NCBI GenBank assembly: GCA_003577315.1
Contig: QEVK01000017.1
Coordinates: 31,500 to 95,499, forward strand
Length of the DNA stretch: 64,000 nucleotides
Direction: 5' to 3'
DNA from: Hyphomicrobiales bacterium
Lineage (GTDB): Bacteria; Pseudomonadota; Alphaproteobacteria; Rhizobiales; Rhizobiaceae
The notes below the pieces were generated by a model that was given only the letters and a program-made list of their open reading frames with translations, did not search any database and was not told the origin of the DNA. Made by a program: the position numbers and the translations under genes. Positions within the stretch are counted from its first letter, which is position 1. Each line of letters begins with the position of its first letter. Below are positions 8,361 to 17,651 of this stretch, in pieces.

Positions 8361-9356
8361 TCAGTTGGGGAAGATGTTCTGCTGCGAGACCTGGATGCCG
8401 GCCGGGCCGAGGATGACGGCGAACAACACGGGCAGGAAAAACAGGATCATCGGCACGGTCAGCTTGGGCGGCAGCGCGGCCGCCTTCTTCTCGGCCGCGT
8501 TCATGCGCATGTCGCGGCTTTCGGCCGACAGCACCCTGAGCGCGTGCGCCACCGGCGTGCCGTAGCGCTCGGCCTGGATCAGCGCCTGGCTGACGCTCTT
8601 GACCGTCTCCAGGCCGGTGCGGGCGGCCAGGTTCTCGTAGGCCTGCTTGCGCTCCTGCAGGAAGGACAGTTCGGCGTTGGTCAGCACGAATTCCTCGGCC
8701 AGGTCCACCGACTGCGTGCCGATCTCGTCGGCGACCCGGCGGAAGGCAGCCTCGACCGACATGCCGGATTCGACGCAGATCAGCAGCAGGTCGAGCGCGT
8801 CGGGCCACGCCTTCTGGATCGAATCCTTGCGCTTGGAAGCGCGGTTGGTGACATAGAGCACCGGCGCGTAGAAGCCGGCATAGGCGAGCAGGATGCACAC
8901 GAACAGCTTGATGAACAGCGGCTGGTCGGGGAGCGCGCCGAGGACGAAGATATAGAGAACGCCGATCGCGAAGCCCGCGAAGGGCAGCACCAGGCGGAAG
9001 AACAGGAACTTCGTCAGCGGGTTCTGGCCGCGGAAGCCGGCGACCCTGAGCTTGGCCACGGTGTTCTCGTCGGCGAGCGCGCGCTTGAGATCCAGCCGCT
9101 CGACGATGTTCCTCATGCCGGTGGACTGCTCCTCGCGCAGCCCCTTGCGGCGGCGGTCGGCCTCGGCGGCGAGGCGGACGCGCTGGCGGGCGCGCAGCTC
9201 CTCGCGCTCCAGCGCCACCGACTTCATGCGCGCCTTGAGCGGGTCGCCGCCGAAGGCCGGCAGCGCGGTGAAGACCGTGACGAACACCGCGACCGCCACC
9301 ACGAGGGCGATCATGAAGCTCGGATCGGTGACGGACCTGACGATCTGGTCGACCAC
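8361..9356 (-). CDS. tadC: Flp pilus inner-membrane protein TadC
   Basis: 331-residue type II secretion F-domain protein, one of the two membrane platform proteins of the Flp (Tad) pilus assembly machine. The N-terminal membrane segment (FMIALVVAVAVFVTVFTA) is followed by a charged cytoplasmic stretch. Two more segments around residues 120-170 come next, then the T2SSF domain (DALDLLLICVESGMSVEAAF) and a C-terminal membrane segment. It is the last gene of the locus, 12 nt after tadB. No TadD-like TPR protein follows, although many rhizobial loci carry one. Confidence 0.93.
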   Translation of the reverse strand: MVDQIVRSVTDPSFMIALVVAVAVFVTVFTALPAFGGDPLKARMKSVALEREELRARQRVRLAAEADRRRKGLREEQSTGMRNIVERLDLKRALADENTVAKLRVAGFRGQNPLTKFLFFRLVLPFAGFAIGVLYIFVLGALPDQPLFIKLFVCILLAYAGFYAPVLYVTNRASKRKDSIQKAWPDALDLLLICVESGMSVEAAFRRVADEIGTQSVDLAEEFVLTNAELSFLQERKQAYENLAARTGLETVKSVSQALIQAERYGTPVAHALRVLSAESRDMRMNAAEKKAAALPPKLTVPMILFFLPVLFAVILGPAGIQVSQQNIFPN

Positions 9357-9368
9357 TTGCCTATCCCC

Positions 9369-10382
9369 CTAGATATCGAAGTTCATCATCTTCTTCATCA
9401 CGAAGATGCCCATCGACATCCACACGGCGGAGACGACGAGGATGAGGTGGCCGATCGATGTCGTGAACAGCGGCATGATGTAGGCCGGGCTCGTCAGGTA
9501 GACGAGGAAGGCGACGATGAAGGGCAGCGCGCCGATGATGGCGGCCGACGCCTTGGCCTCCATCGACAGCGCCTGGATCTTCGCCTTCATCTTCTTGCGG
9601 TCGCGCAGCACCTTCGACAGGTTGCCGAGCGCCTCGGACAGGTTGCCGCCGGCCTGGTTCTGGATCTGGATGACGATGCCGAAGAAGCTCGCCTCCGGGC
9701 AGGGCATGGTCTCGGGCATGCGCAGGACCGCCTCGGGCAGGGACAGGCCGAGCTGCTGCGATTCGACCACGCGGCGGAACTCCGATCGTACCGGCTCGGG
9801 CGACTCGGAGGCGATCAGCCTCACCGCGTCGTTGAGCGGCAGGCCGGACTTGACCGCGCGCACGATCACGTCGAGCGCGTTGGGCAGCTCCTCCAGGAAC
9901 GCCTTGACGCGGCGCTGGCGCCGGAAGGCGACGTACCAGCGCGGCAGGCCGAGCGTGCCGGCGACGAGGCCGCCGGCCACCACCAGCAGCGGCGCGCCGA
10001 AGATCAGCAGGACGAAGGCCAGCAGGAAGCCGGTGACGACCGACCAGACATAGAAGCGCTGCATGGACAGGGTGAGGCCGGCCTGGCGGATCTGCACCTT
10101 CAGCGGCGGCTTCAGGGTGCGGGCGCTGCGCGACTTCTGCCTGGTCTCCAGCTCCTTGAGCGTGTCCTGCACGGACTTGCGCCGCTTGGCCGCCTCGGCC
10201 AGCCGGTCGCGCGAGGCCTTGACCACGAGGCGGTCGGTCTCGGCGCGCTTGACCGTCTCCAGCCGCCGGCCCGCCTTCTTCTCGTTCTCGATGGTGGAGA
10301 ACATCAGGCCGTAGGCGAGCGCGGCCGCGCTCATCGCCACCAGCGCGACGAAGACGAGAACCGTCATATCCAGACCGAACAT
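9369..10382 (-). CDS. tadB: Flp pilus inner-membrane protein TadB
   Basis: 337-residue partner of TadC in the pilus platform. The start is the ATG at 10382 (MFGLDMTVLVFVALVAMSA), which opens directly with a membrane segment; the longer frame upstream is arginine-rich and overlaps cpaF, so it was not used. The central LLVVAGGLVAGTLGLPRWYV segment, the T2SSF domain (ALDVIVRAVKSGLPLNDAV) and the C-terminal membrane helices fit the family. It starts 49 nt after the cpaF stop. Confidence 0.92.
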   Translation of the reverse strand: MFGLDMTVLVFVALVAMSAAALAYGLMFSTIENEKKAGRRLETVKRAETDRLVVKASRDRLAEAAKRRKSVQDTLKELETRQKSRSARTLKPPLKVQIRQAGLTLSMQRFYVWSVVTGFLLAFVLLIFGAPLLVVAGGLVAGTLGLPRWYVAFRRQRRVKAFLEELPNALDVIVRAVKSGLPLNDAVRLIASESPEPVRSEFRRVVESQQLGLSLPEAVLRMPETMPCPEASFFGIVIQIQNQAGGNLSEALGNLSKVLRDRKKMKAKIQALSMEAKASAAIIGALPFIVAFLVYLTSPAYIMPLFTTSIGHLILVVSAVWMSMGIFVMKKMMNFDI

Positions 10383-10431
10383 GCCCGCTCCTGCCTGCCG
10401 GCCGGGCCAGCCGCGCGCGCGCCGCCCCCGC

Positions 10432-11922
10432 TCATTGCGTCGCCTTCTCCATGGACTCCAGCGCGTTCGCCAGCCGCGCCTCCTCGCCATAGTAGCGGGC
10501 GCGGTCCCAGAAGGCCGGCCGGCCGATGCCGGTCGACACGTGCTCGCCGATGATGCGGCCTTGCGCGTCCTCGCCCTTGATGTTGTAGAGGACGAGGTCC
10601 TGGGTGATGATGACCTCGCCTTCCATGCCGATCACCTCGGTGATGTGGGTGATGCGGCGCGAGCCGTCGCGCAGGCGCGCGGCCTGGATGATGACGTCGA
10701 CGGAGCCGACGATGATCTCGCGCACCGTCTTCTGGGGAAGCTGGAAGCCGCCCATGGCGATCATCGATTCCATGCGCGAGAGGCATTCGCGCGGGCTGTT
10801 GGCGTGGATGGTGCCCATGGAGCCGTCATGGCCGGTGTTCATGGCCTGCAACAGGTCGAACACCTCGGGGCCGCGCACCTCGCCGACGATGATGCGCTCG
10901 GGCCGCATGCGCAGGCAGTTCTTGACCAGGTCGCGCATCGTCACCTCGCCCTCGCCCTCAAGGTTGGGCGGGCGTGTCTCGAGGCGCACCACATGCGGCT
11001 GCTGGAGCTGGAGCTCCGCGGAGTCCTCGCAGGTGATGACGCGCTCGTCGCGGTCGATGTAGTTGGTCAGGCAGTTGAGCAGCGTCGTCTTGCCCGAGCC
11101 GGTGCCGCCGGAGATGACGACGTTGCAGCGCACGCGCCCGATGATCTTCAGCACCTCCGCGCCGTCGGGCGTGATGGCGCCGAAGCGCACGAGCTGGTCG
11201 AGGGTGAGCTTGTCCTTCTTGAACTTGCGGATCGTCAGCGCCGTGCCGTCGATGGCCAGCGGCGGGGCGATGACGTTGACGCGCGAGCCGTCGGGCAGGC
11301 GCGCGTCGCAGATGGGCGAGGATTCGTCCACGCGCCGGCCGACCTGGCTGACGATGCGCTGGCAGATGTTCAGCAGTTGCTGGTTGTCGCGGAAGCGGAT
11401 GCCGGTCTTCTCGACCTTGCCGTTGACCTCGATATAGACGTCCTTGGAGCCGTTGACCATGATGTCGGCGATGTCGTCGCGCGCCAGGAGCGGCTCGAGC
11501 GGCCCGTAGCCGAGAACGTCGTTGCAGATGTCCTCGAGCAGTTCCTCCTGCTCGGAGATCGACATCGCGAAGTTCTTGATCGCGATGATGTCGTTGACGA
11601 TGTCGCGGATTTCCTCGCGCGCGGCGTCGGGCTCCAGCTTGGCGAGCTGCGACAGGTCGATCGTGTCGATCAGCGCCGAGAACACCTGGCTCTTGGTGTC
11701 GTAGTAGCTGTCGCCGCGCTCGCGCTGGGCACGCTTGTGCGGCTCGGGCGCCAGCGGCGGCGTCGCCTCGATGGTGCGCTTTTGCGCCGGCGGCGGCGCG
11801 ACGGCCTCGGCCGCCTCGGCGCGCGCCTCGGCCGGGCGCTCCTGGACCGGCGCGGCCGGGCTCGCCGGCCTGAAGGCCGGCGTCTCGCGCGGTCCGCCGT
11901 CGTTGCCTCTCCTGCCGAACAT
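10432..11922 (-). CDS. cpaF: Flp pilus assembly ATPase CpaF/TadA
   Basis: 496-residue secretion-type hexameric ATPase powering Flp pilus extension (and possibly retraction). The N-terminal ~100 residues are variable and proline-rich. The core shows Walker [13 protein letters not shown], the Asp-box region, Walker B-like [17 protein letters not shown] and the His-box [15 protein letters not shown]. It starts 4 nt after the cpaE stop, consistent with one transcript. All catalytic motifs are intact. Confidence 0.96.
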   Translation of the reverse strand: MFGRRGNDGGPRETPAFRPASPAAPVQERPAEARAEAAEAVAPPPAQKRTIEATPPLAPEPHKRAQRERGDSYYDTKSQVFSALIDTIDLSQLAKLEPDAAREEIRDIVNDIIAIKNFAMSISEQEELLEDICNDVLGYGPLEPLLARDDIADIMVNGSKDVYIEVNGKVEKTGIRFRDNQQLLNICQRIVSQVGRRVDESSPICDARLPDGSRVNVIAPPLAIDGTALTIRKFKKDKLTLDQLVRFGAITPDGAEVLKIIGRVRCNVVISGGTGSGKTTLLNCLTNYIDRDERVITCEDSAELQLQQPHVVRLETRPPNLEGEGEVTMRDLVKNCLRMRPERIIVGEVRGPEVFDLLQAMNTGHDGSMGTIHANSPRECLSRMESMIAMGGFQLPQKTVREIIVGSVDVIIQAARLRDGSRRITHITEVIGMEGEVIITQDLVLYNIKGEDAQGRIIGEHVSTGIGRPAFWDRARYYGEEARLANALESMEKATQ

Positions 11923-11926
11923 GCCG

Positions 11927-13207
11927 CTACTTCCTCAGCTTCAGCCGGGCGATCAGATCCGACAGGCCCGGCCTCTTCTTCGACTTGATCTCGGCGCGCC
12001 CGGTCAGCACGTGGGCGATGTCGCCGATCGTCCTGACGACGGCGTGGTTCGCGTCGGTCTCGCCCAGCATGCGGCCGTTGTTGGCGGCGTTGCCGAACAG
12101 CGCCGGGTCGAAGGGGATCACCGCCATCGGCTCGAGGCCGAGCGGCTCGGCGAAGTCCTCGGGCGAAATCTCCGGCCGCCTGGGAATCCCGGCCTGGTTG
12201 ATGACCAGCCGCGGCGGCCCGTCATTGGGGCGCAGCTTCTTCAGCGTGTCGACGAGGTTCTTGGCGTTGCGCAGATTGGCGAGCTCGGGCGTGGCGGTGA
12301 TGACGACGTCGTCGGCCTGCATCAGCACCGATTTCGCCCAGCCGCTCCAGACATGGGGCACGTCGAGCACCAGGAACGGGGCGGTGCGCTGGGCGACGTC
12401 GATGATCTGGAGGAAGGCGTCGGCCTCGAAATCGTAGGTGCGGTCGAGCATCGAGGGCGCGGCCAGCAGCGACAGCCGCTCCGCGCACTGGGCCAGAAGC
12501 CGGTCGAGATAGACCTCGTCGATGCGCTCGGGCGAGAACACCGCCTCGGCGATGCCCTGCGCCGGGTCCTGGTCGAAATTGATGTTGGCGGTGCCGAAGG
12601 CCAGATCGAGGTCTGCGACCACGACCTCGGAGGAGAACAGGCTCGACACCGTCCAGGCGACGTTGTGCGCCAGCGTCGAGGAGCCGACGCCGCCTTTGGC
12701 GCCGATGAAGGCGACGGAGCGGCCGAGCGGCTCGGCGGCCGGATCGACGAAGATCGAGGAGATGACCGACAGGATGTCGGCCATCGAGACCGGCGCGACG
12801 ACATATTCGGAGATGCCGAAGCGGATCAGCTCGCGATAGAGCCACACGTCGTTGTAGTGGCCGACGACCACCACCTTGGACGAGGGGTCGCAGACCTCGG
12901 CGAGCTCGCCCAGCCTGGCGATGAGCTGCCTGGGATCGTCGCGCGATTCGACGATGATGAGGTTCGGCGTCTGGGCCGAATGATAGAAGTCGATGGCCGT
13001 GGCGATGCCGCCCATGTGCACCTTGAGATGCGTCTTGGCCATGCGGCGGTCGGAGCCGGCGCGCTCGATCGGGCCGGCGACGCCTTCCGTCTCGCAGAAG
13101 GCCTGGATCGAGATGCGCGGCACGGGCCGCAGCTCGGCCATGGCGGCGATTTCGCTCTCGCTGGCGGGCTCGACGGCCGGCGCGTCGTCATAGGCGAGAT
13201 TGCTCAT
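11927..13207 (-). CDS. cpaE: Pilus assembly protein CpaE/TadZ (MinD-like)
   Basis: 426-residue localisation factor that positions the pilus machine at the pole. The N-terminal ~130 residues resemble a receiver-like domain (VVVVGHYNDVWLYRELI). The MinD/ParA-type domain follows, with the deviant P-loop IGAKGGVGSSTLAHNVAW and the switch ADLDLAFGTANINFDQD. The deviant P-loop has serine where MinD has lysine/threonine (GGVGSST), as in CpaE proteins. The ATG at 13207 was chosen because the frame upstream only shadows cpaD. It lies 20 nt after the cpaD stop. Confidence 0.92.
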   Translation of the reverse strand: MSNLAYDDAPAVEPASESEIAAMAELRPVPRISIQAFCETEGVAGPIERAGSDRRMAKTHLKVHMGGIATAIDFYHSAQTPNLIIVESRDDPRQLIARLGELAEVCDPSSKVVVVGHYNDVWLYRELIRFGISEYVVAPVSMADILSVISSIFVDPAAEPLGRSVAFIGAKGGVGSSTLAHNVAWTVSSLFSSEVVVADLDLAFGTANINFDQDPAQGIAEAVFSPERIDEVYLDRLLAQCAERLSLLAAPSMLDRTYDFEADAFLQIIDVAQRTAPFLVLDVPHVWSGWAKSVLMQADDVVITATPELANLRNAKNLVDTLKKLRPNDGPPRLVINQAGIPRRPEISPEDFAEPLGLEPMAVIPFDPALFGNAANNGRMLGETDANHAVVRTIGDIAHVLTGRAEIKSKKRPGLSDLIARLKLRK

Positions 13208-13227
13208 GTCGATGCCCCCATTCCCCG

Positions 13228-13935
13228 TCAGTAGAAGACTTCGCGGTTGCTGCGCATATCGGGCGCGATCTCGCGCTCCCGGTACTGGTCGATGGCGTGC
13301 GACCTGTTCTGCGCGTCGATGTCGCCGGGCTTGCGCGGCCCGAGCAGATCGGCGGGGTTGGCGATCTGGGCGGCGAGGTTGTTCTGGTAGGAACAGCCGA
13401 AATTCGCCCAGTGCCTGTTCTCGGCGTTGTCCATGAGATCCTTGGGCCAGCGGCCGCACGGCCCGGTCGAGGCCCGCATCTCGGCATAGACCAGCCTGAC
13501 CGGCGCGCCGTCGCCATATTGCGACGCCTCGTAGGGCTGATGCAGGATGCGGCCCTCCGGCACGCCGGCGGCGCGCAGGCGCTTGACGAGGTCGGCGGCG
13601 ACCACCGAGGCGGCCGCCTGGTTGGCCGAGCCGTAGGGGACCATGACGCTGACGACGGGCGCGGCGCTGCGGTCGTAGCCGGCGATGAAGCCGTCGGCGG
13701 CGACGCGCTGCATGCGCGACAGGCCGCGGTCGGCGATGCCGACGGGGATGTCGACCGTCTTGTCCTTCTCGGAGATCACGATCGGGTGGTTGGTGCGGTA
13801 GTCGTCCGGCACCGAGCCGACGGTGATGGAGTCGCGGCCCGCGCAGCCGGCGGCCAGCAGCGCGACGGCGGCGATCGACGACAGGCGCAGCACGGCCTTC
13901 GCGGGCCGGTCGGACATGAAACGCTGGTCAGACAT
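13228..13935 (-). CDS. cpaD: Pilus assembly lipoprotein CpaD
   Basis: 235-residue outer-membrane lipoprotein of the Flp pilus. The signal sequence ends in a lipobox LLAAGC, so the mature protein begins with lipidated cysteine. Family-typical features are the PVSVMVPYGSANQ region and the C-terminal GPCGRWPKDL and NFGCSYQNNLAAQIANPADLL, with two cysteines. The ATG at 13935 is preceded by GGGGAC at good spacing. A GTG at 13953 overlapping the cpaC stop is an alternative start. Confidence 0.92.
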   Translation of the reverse strand: MSDQRFMSDRPAKAVLRLSSIAAVALLAAGCAGRDSITVGSVPDDYRTNHPIVISEKDKTVDIPVGIADRGLSRMQRVAADGFIAGYDRSAAPVVSVMVPYGSANQAAASVVAADLVKRLRAAGVPEGRILHQPYEASQYGDGAPVRLVYAEMRASTGPCGRWPKDLMDNAENRHWANFGCSYQNNLAAQIANPADLLGPRKPGDIDAQNRSHAIDQYREREIAPDMRSNREVFY

Positions 13936-13949
13936 GGATCCGTCCCCGA

Positions 13950-15512
13950 TCACTTGTAGATGAAGCCGACGACGCCGTGGTAGCGGCCGGCGGGCTTGTC
14001 GGTCTTCATGGTCCCGTAGACGCGGTTGACGCGGTTGAGGAACATGCCGGCCCCGTCGCTGGCCGGATTGAAGTTGTCGTCCGGCCTGGCGAGCGCGGTG
14101 CGCGCCGTCGGCTTCGACAGATAGGGCGTGACGATGATGACCAGCTCGGTCTCGTTGCGCTCGAAGGCGCGGCTGCGGAACAGCGCGCCCAGCACCGGCA
14201 CCTTCGACAGGCCGGGCAGGCCGGTGGCGACCTGGCGCACGTCGTCGCGCACGAGGCCGGCGATCATCATCGAGCCGCCCGACGGCAGCTCCACCGTGGT
14301 GTCGGCGAGGCGCTTGCGGATGGAGATGAAGTTCATGCCCGTCAGCGACCTGCCGCCGCCGCGCGCGGCGCCGCCTTCCAGCATCGCCGAACCCTCGTTG
14401 GTCGGCTCGGAAACCTGCGTCCTGATCTTCAGGCTGATGCGGCCGGGCGACAGCACCACCGGCAGGAACTCCAGGCCGATGCCGTAGTCGATCTGCTCGA
14501 TCTCATAGCTCAGCTGCTGGGTCTCGGGGTCGTAGCTGCGGTCGCGCACGATGTTGAACTCGCCGCCGACGCGGAAGGTCGCCTTCTCGCCGGAAACGGC
14601 GGTCAGCGCCGGCTCGGCCAGCGTCTTCATCACGCCGGCCTGCTCCATGGCGTTGAGATAGGCGTCGATGAGCGAGCCGCCCACCGACAGCGAGGAGGCC
14701 GAGAACGGCTTGCCGAGGCCGAGCGACTGCTCGCTGATCGCGCCCCAGCGGATGCCGTCGACGGCGCCGCCGCCGATCATGTTGACGCCGAGCTGCTTCA
14801 TGACGTTGCGCGAGACCTCGGCGACCGTGACCTTGAGCGTCACCTGGTCCTCGCCGATGATCTTGAGCATGTTGACGATGCGGCTTTGCTGGCGCTGCCG
14901 ATCCGGGTTGTCGATGGCGACGCCGCCGGCCGCGTCGCCGCCGGCCGCCGTCTGCGAATATTGCCCGGTCGTCGCCTCGCCGCCCGTCACGAAGATCCGC
15001 GCCAGCTCCTCGGCGCGCTTGGCGTCGAGCGGCGTCTCGACCGTGCCGGTCAGCACGACGTTGTCGTTGATCAGCTCGGCCTTGATGTCGGAATCGGGGA
15101 TGAAGCGCTTGAGATGGGTCTCGAGCCCGGACACGTCGCGCTCGACCCGCAGGTCGATGGAGGCGATCTGCTCGCCGTTCGGGCCGAACACGAAGATGTT
15201 GGTCTCGCCGACCGACTTGCCGAACAGGTAGATGCGGCGCGCCGTGCGCGTCACCGCGTCGGCCACGGCCGGGTTGGCGACCAGGATGTCGTAGGCGTCG
15301 CGCGGCAGGTCGATGACCAGCGACTTGTTGAGGCCGAGATTGACTGTCTGGACGGCGCGCTGGCCGCCGATGGTCGAAACGCCCTGCGCGGCGGCCTCGC
15401 CGGCCGGGAACGGCGCAAGGCCGGCGCCCGCGGCCAGCGACAGCGTCAGAAGCGGCGCGGCGAGCCAGCGGGAACGGCGGCGCGGGTGGTGCTGCTCATC
15501 CAGGACAATCAT
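13950..15512 (-). CDS. cpaC: Pilus secretin CpaC/RcpA
   Basis: 520-residue outer-membrane secretin through which the pilus exits. It has a cleavable signal (LTLSLAAGAGLAPFPAGEAAAQ) and an N-terminal pilus-secretin domain at about residues 45-130 (KSLVIDLPRDAYDILVANPAVAD). A BON-like region follows, and the C-terminal secretin homology domain carries VPVLGALFRSRAFERNETELVIIVTPYL. The start ATG at 15512 overlaps the cpaB stop by 4 nt. A separate small protein at 17652-18050 duplicates its N-terminal domain. Confidence 0.94.
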   Translation of the reverse strand: MIVLDEQHHPRRRSRWLAAPLLTLSLAAGAGLAPFPAGEAAAQGVSTIGGQRAVQTVNLGLNKSLVIDLPRDAYDILVANPAVADAVTRTARRIYLFGKSVGETNIFVFGPNGEQIASIDLRVERDVSGLETHLKRFIPDSDIKAELINDNVVLTGTVETPLDAKRAEELARIFVTGGEATTGQYSQTAAGGDAAGGVAIDNPDRQRQQSRIVNMLKIIGEDQVTLKVTVAEVSRNVMKQLGVNMIGGGAVDGIRWGAISEQSLGLGKPFSASSLSVGGSLIDAYLNAMEQAGVMKTLAEPALTAVSGEKATFRVGGEFNIVRDRSYDPETQQLSYEIEQIDYGIGLEFLPVVLSPGRISLKIRTQVSEPTNEGSAMLEGGAARGGGRSLTGMNFISIRKRLADTTVELPSGGSMMIAGLVRDDVRQVATGLPGLSKVPVLGALFRSRAFERNETELVIIVTPYLSKPTARTALARPDDNFNPASDGAGMFLNRVNRVYGTMKTDKPAGRYHGVVGFIYK

Positions 15513-16318
15513 CGACGCGCTCCCACTTCGGTGACCTCGCCCGAGCGGATCAGGCGCACGGTGCCGCGCCGGCCGCTGCCGGAAACGAGGTAGTCTGCTT
15601 CCTCTTCGACCACTTCCTGCGTGTCGACCACCGCCCGCAGCGACAGCGCCAGCCGGTCGGCCATCTGCTGCGCGACGGTGATGATCTCGGCCTGCTGCGG
15701 CGTCAGCTCCAGCGTGGCGGTGTCGCCGACGCGCACCTTGCGGCCCTCCTCGTCCTCCTGGATCGCCTGGTCGATGGCGAGGACCCTGATGTTGCGCAGG
15801 ATGGTTTCGGTGACGTAGCCCTCGCCGCCGCCGGCGCCGGGCGCCCGCCGGGTCATGATGACGTCGACATAGTCGTTGGGCAGGATGAAGCCGCCGGCCG
15901 AGGTGTCGGCGGCGATCTGCGTCGCCACCGCGCGCTTGCCCGCCGGCAGGATCGACGACATGAAGCTCTGGCCCTCGCCGATCAGCTTGGAGCGGCGCAC
16001 CGGCTCGCCGGCATACATGGCCACGCGGGCGATCGCGCCCTTCAGCTCCTCCAGCGCGGCGGGCTCTGCGTCGCGGGTGATGAAGCCGTCGGCGACGCCG
16101 GCCGAGGGCCACGACTGCCAGGAGATCTGGTCGCCTATCGGCGCGCCCATGGCCACGTCGCCGTCGAGCACCAGCACCTCGGTCAGGCGGACCGCGGGCT
16201 CGCGCGGCGCGGTGTCGACGACGACCTGGGACGGGGTCGCCATGTTCTTGGCGACATAGCCGGCGCCGATCGCCGTCGCGACCGCGACGCCAAGGATGAT
16301 AACGCGGGATGGTGCCAT
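15509..16318 (-). CDS. cpaB: Flp pilus assembly protein CpaB/RcpC
   Basis: 269-residue periplasmic protein of the Flp pilus system with a single N-terminal membrane anchor (VIILGVAVATAIGAGYVAKNM). A SAF-like domain follows (DGDVAMGAPIGDQISWQSWP) and the RcpC domain (GFILPNDYVDVIMTRR). The ATG at 16318 places the anchor at the very N-terminus; an earlier in-frame start would add 21 unrelated residues. It overlaps cpaC by 4 nt. The AT-rich 16319-16441 upstream gap may hold its own promoter. Confidence 0.92.
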   Translation of the reverse strand: MAPSRVIILGVAVATAIGAGYVAKNMATPSQVVVDTAPREPAVRLTEVLVLDGDVAMGAPIGDQISWQSWPSAGVADGFITRDAEPAALEELKGAIARVAMYAGEPVRRSKLIGEGQSFMSSILPAGKRAVATQIAADTSAGGFILPNDYVDVIMTRRAPGAGGGEGYVTETILRNIRVLAIDQAIQEDEEGRKVRVGDTATLELTPQQAEIITVAQQMADRLALSLRAVVDTQEVVEEEADYLVSGSGRRGTVRLIRSGEVTEVGARR

Positions 16319-16441
16319 CTGTCGGGACCTCACACTCGGCAAACCATGAGCCGAGCCGGACTGTGCGGTCCCAATCGTCAAATTAGGGTTAATGGATCGC
16401 TTACGATCGTGATTAATTTAGCGTTTACGCAATCGCGCCGC

Positions 16442-16963
16442 TCAGCCGGCGGCGAGGCGCGCCAGCGCCCACTGCATCAGCGGCGTCGAGGGATAGACCA
16501 TCAGCCCGGCGATGCCGAGCGCGACGCCGTAGGGCACGCCGGCCTTCCTGTCGGCGAAGTTGCGCAGCAGGACGTTGCCGCCGGTCACGACCGAGAGCGA
16601 GGACCCGCGATAGAAGACGAGGACAAGGGTGAGCAGCCCGCCGAGCACCGCGGCCTGGACGAGATAGTGCAGCAGTTGCGGCGAAAAGCCCATCCACAGC
16701 GCGGTGGCGGCCAGCAGCTTGGCGTCGCCGCCGCCCATGCCGCCCACTGCGAACAGGCCGAAGGTGATGCACAGCACCGTCGCGCCGGCCGCGAAGTGCC
16801 AGCCATAGTCCGCCCAGGCCATGCCCGTCAGGGGCGCGGCGAAGGCGAAGGCCGCGACGAGGATGATGGAGACGCGGTTGGCGATGGTCATCGACACCAT
16901 GTCGGAGACGATCGCGAACGCCATGCAGAAGGGAAAGACGACGAAGACCAGCGCTTCAAGCAT
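16442..16963 (-). CDS. cpaA: Prepilin peptidase CpaA/TadV
   Basis: 173-residue A24-family aspartic peptidase that cleaves the leader of Flp prepilin and pseudopilins at the inner membrane. Both catalytic aspartates are visible: SDMVSMTIANR near the N-terminus and the GxGD-type motif GGGDAKLLAATALWMG. It is all membrane segments, and the N-methylation domain of long prepilin peptidases is absent, as usual for CpaA. It lies 133 nt downstream of flp, behind a strong terminator, so it probably depends on read-through or a separate promoter. Confidence 0.94.
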   Translation of the reverse strand: MLEALVFVVFPFCMAFAIVSDMVSMTIANRVSIILVAAFAFAAPLTGMAWADYGWHFAAGATVLCITFGLFAVGGMGGGDAKLLAATALWMGFSPQLLHYLVQAAVLGGLLTLVLVFYRGSSLSVVTGGNVLLRNFADRKAGVPYGVALGIAGLMVYPSTPLMQWALARLAAG

Positions 16964-17039
16964 GGGACGACCCGTGTTCGCACGATTTCGGGCCGGACTC
17001 TAGGACAGGACCCTTTCGGTCCGGTAAAGGCGCGGCCGC

Positions 17040-17071
17040 AAAAAAGAAGCCGCCCGGAAGGGGCGGCTTCG
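17040..17071 (-). terminator. Rho-independent terminator after flp
   Basis: On the minus strand a perfect 10-bp stem (GAAGCCGCCC, complementary arms at 17047-17056 and 17062-17071, 5-nt loop) is followed by a run of seven T (17040-17046). It sits between flp and cpaA. This would give abundant short pilin transcript and limited read-through into the assembly genes, a common arrangement for flp. Confidence 0.88.
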
Positions 17072-17096
17072 TCCGTCGGATGCCCGAAGGCGCCGA

Positions 17097-17285
17097 TTAC
17101 TGGTTGATGGTGGTGTCGACACCGCCCAGCGAGGTTCCGATGTCGTCGAACAGGTTGCCGATCGCGCTGCCGAGCGCGGTGGCGCCGCCGACGATGGCCA
17201 GCGCGATCAGGGCGGCGATCAGGCCGTATTCGATGGCGGTCGCGCCGGATTCGTCCTTGGAAAAGCGGGCGAGAATCTTGGACAT
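17097..17285 (-). CDS. flp: Flp/PilA-type major pilin
   Basis: 62-residue class IVb Flp prepilin. The short leader MSKILARFSKDESG ends in glycine, and the mature protein begins ATAIEYGLIAALIALAIV, with the conserved Glu-Tyr pair and hydrophobic helix of Flp pilins. The C-terminus is short (GTSLGGVDTTINQ). An AGGAG ribosome site precedes the ATG. It is the first gene of the minus-strand locus and has its own terminator. Confidence 0.96.
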   Translation of the reverse strand: MSKILARFSKDESGATAIEYGLIAALIALAIVGGATALGSAIGNLFDDIGTSLGGVDTTINQ

Positions 17286-17651
17286 GGGAGAACTCCTTAC
17301 TCCGTGTGTTTACAGCACTTCCGTCAACGTTTCTTCCGTGTCGATCGGATGGCCGAACACTATGATGAAGCCGTTGCAATCGGCTTAAGAAACAGCCTTA
17401 CCGAATTCTTGCGCCCGCGCCGCGTATTTCTTGGTTAACCGCGGGCTACCCCTTGCGCGAGCGAACGGGGAAGGCGGGCCGCGCGGCCCGGCCGGCTCCT
17501 TGCGCGCGTTCCTTGTGGAATGGCCCCGGTGGAATGGCCCCGGTGGAATGGCCCTGATGGAATGGCCCTGGGCGGCGACCGCGCCCTTAACGCTTGGTTC
17601 ACCAATATCCTTCATCTTCCGGAAAGATCGCTCGAACCGGGGAGGCTCCGC
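17286..17651. other. Divergent intergenic region between flp and the plus-strand pilus satellite genes
   Basis: 366 bp without a gene. It has a comparatively AT-rich part near 17380-17450 (including TTAAGAAACAG and GGTTAACC, which could be part of promoters or CtrA half-sites, not proven). A tandem repeat lies at 17515-17570. A clear ribosome site GGGGAGG sits just before the 17652 gene. No convincing -35/-10 pair was seen. Confidence 0.6.
17515..17570. repeat. 14-bp tandem repeat, four copies
   Basis: Units at 17515-17528 and 17529-17542 are identical (GTGGAATGGCCCCG). The third (17543-17556) ends CCCTG and the fourth (17557-17570) also begins with A. The repeat is upstream of the pilus gene at 17652. 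The 14-bp period makes copy-number change by slippage possible. Confidence 0.9.
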
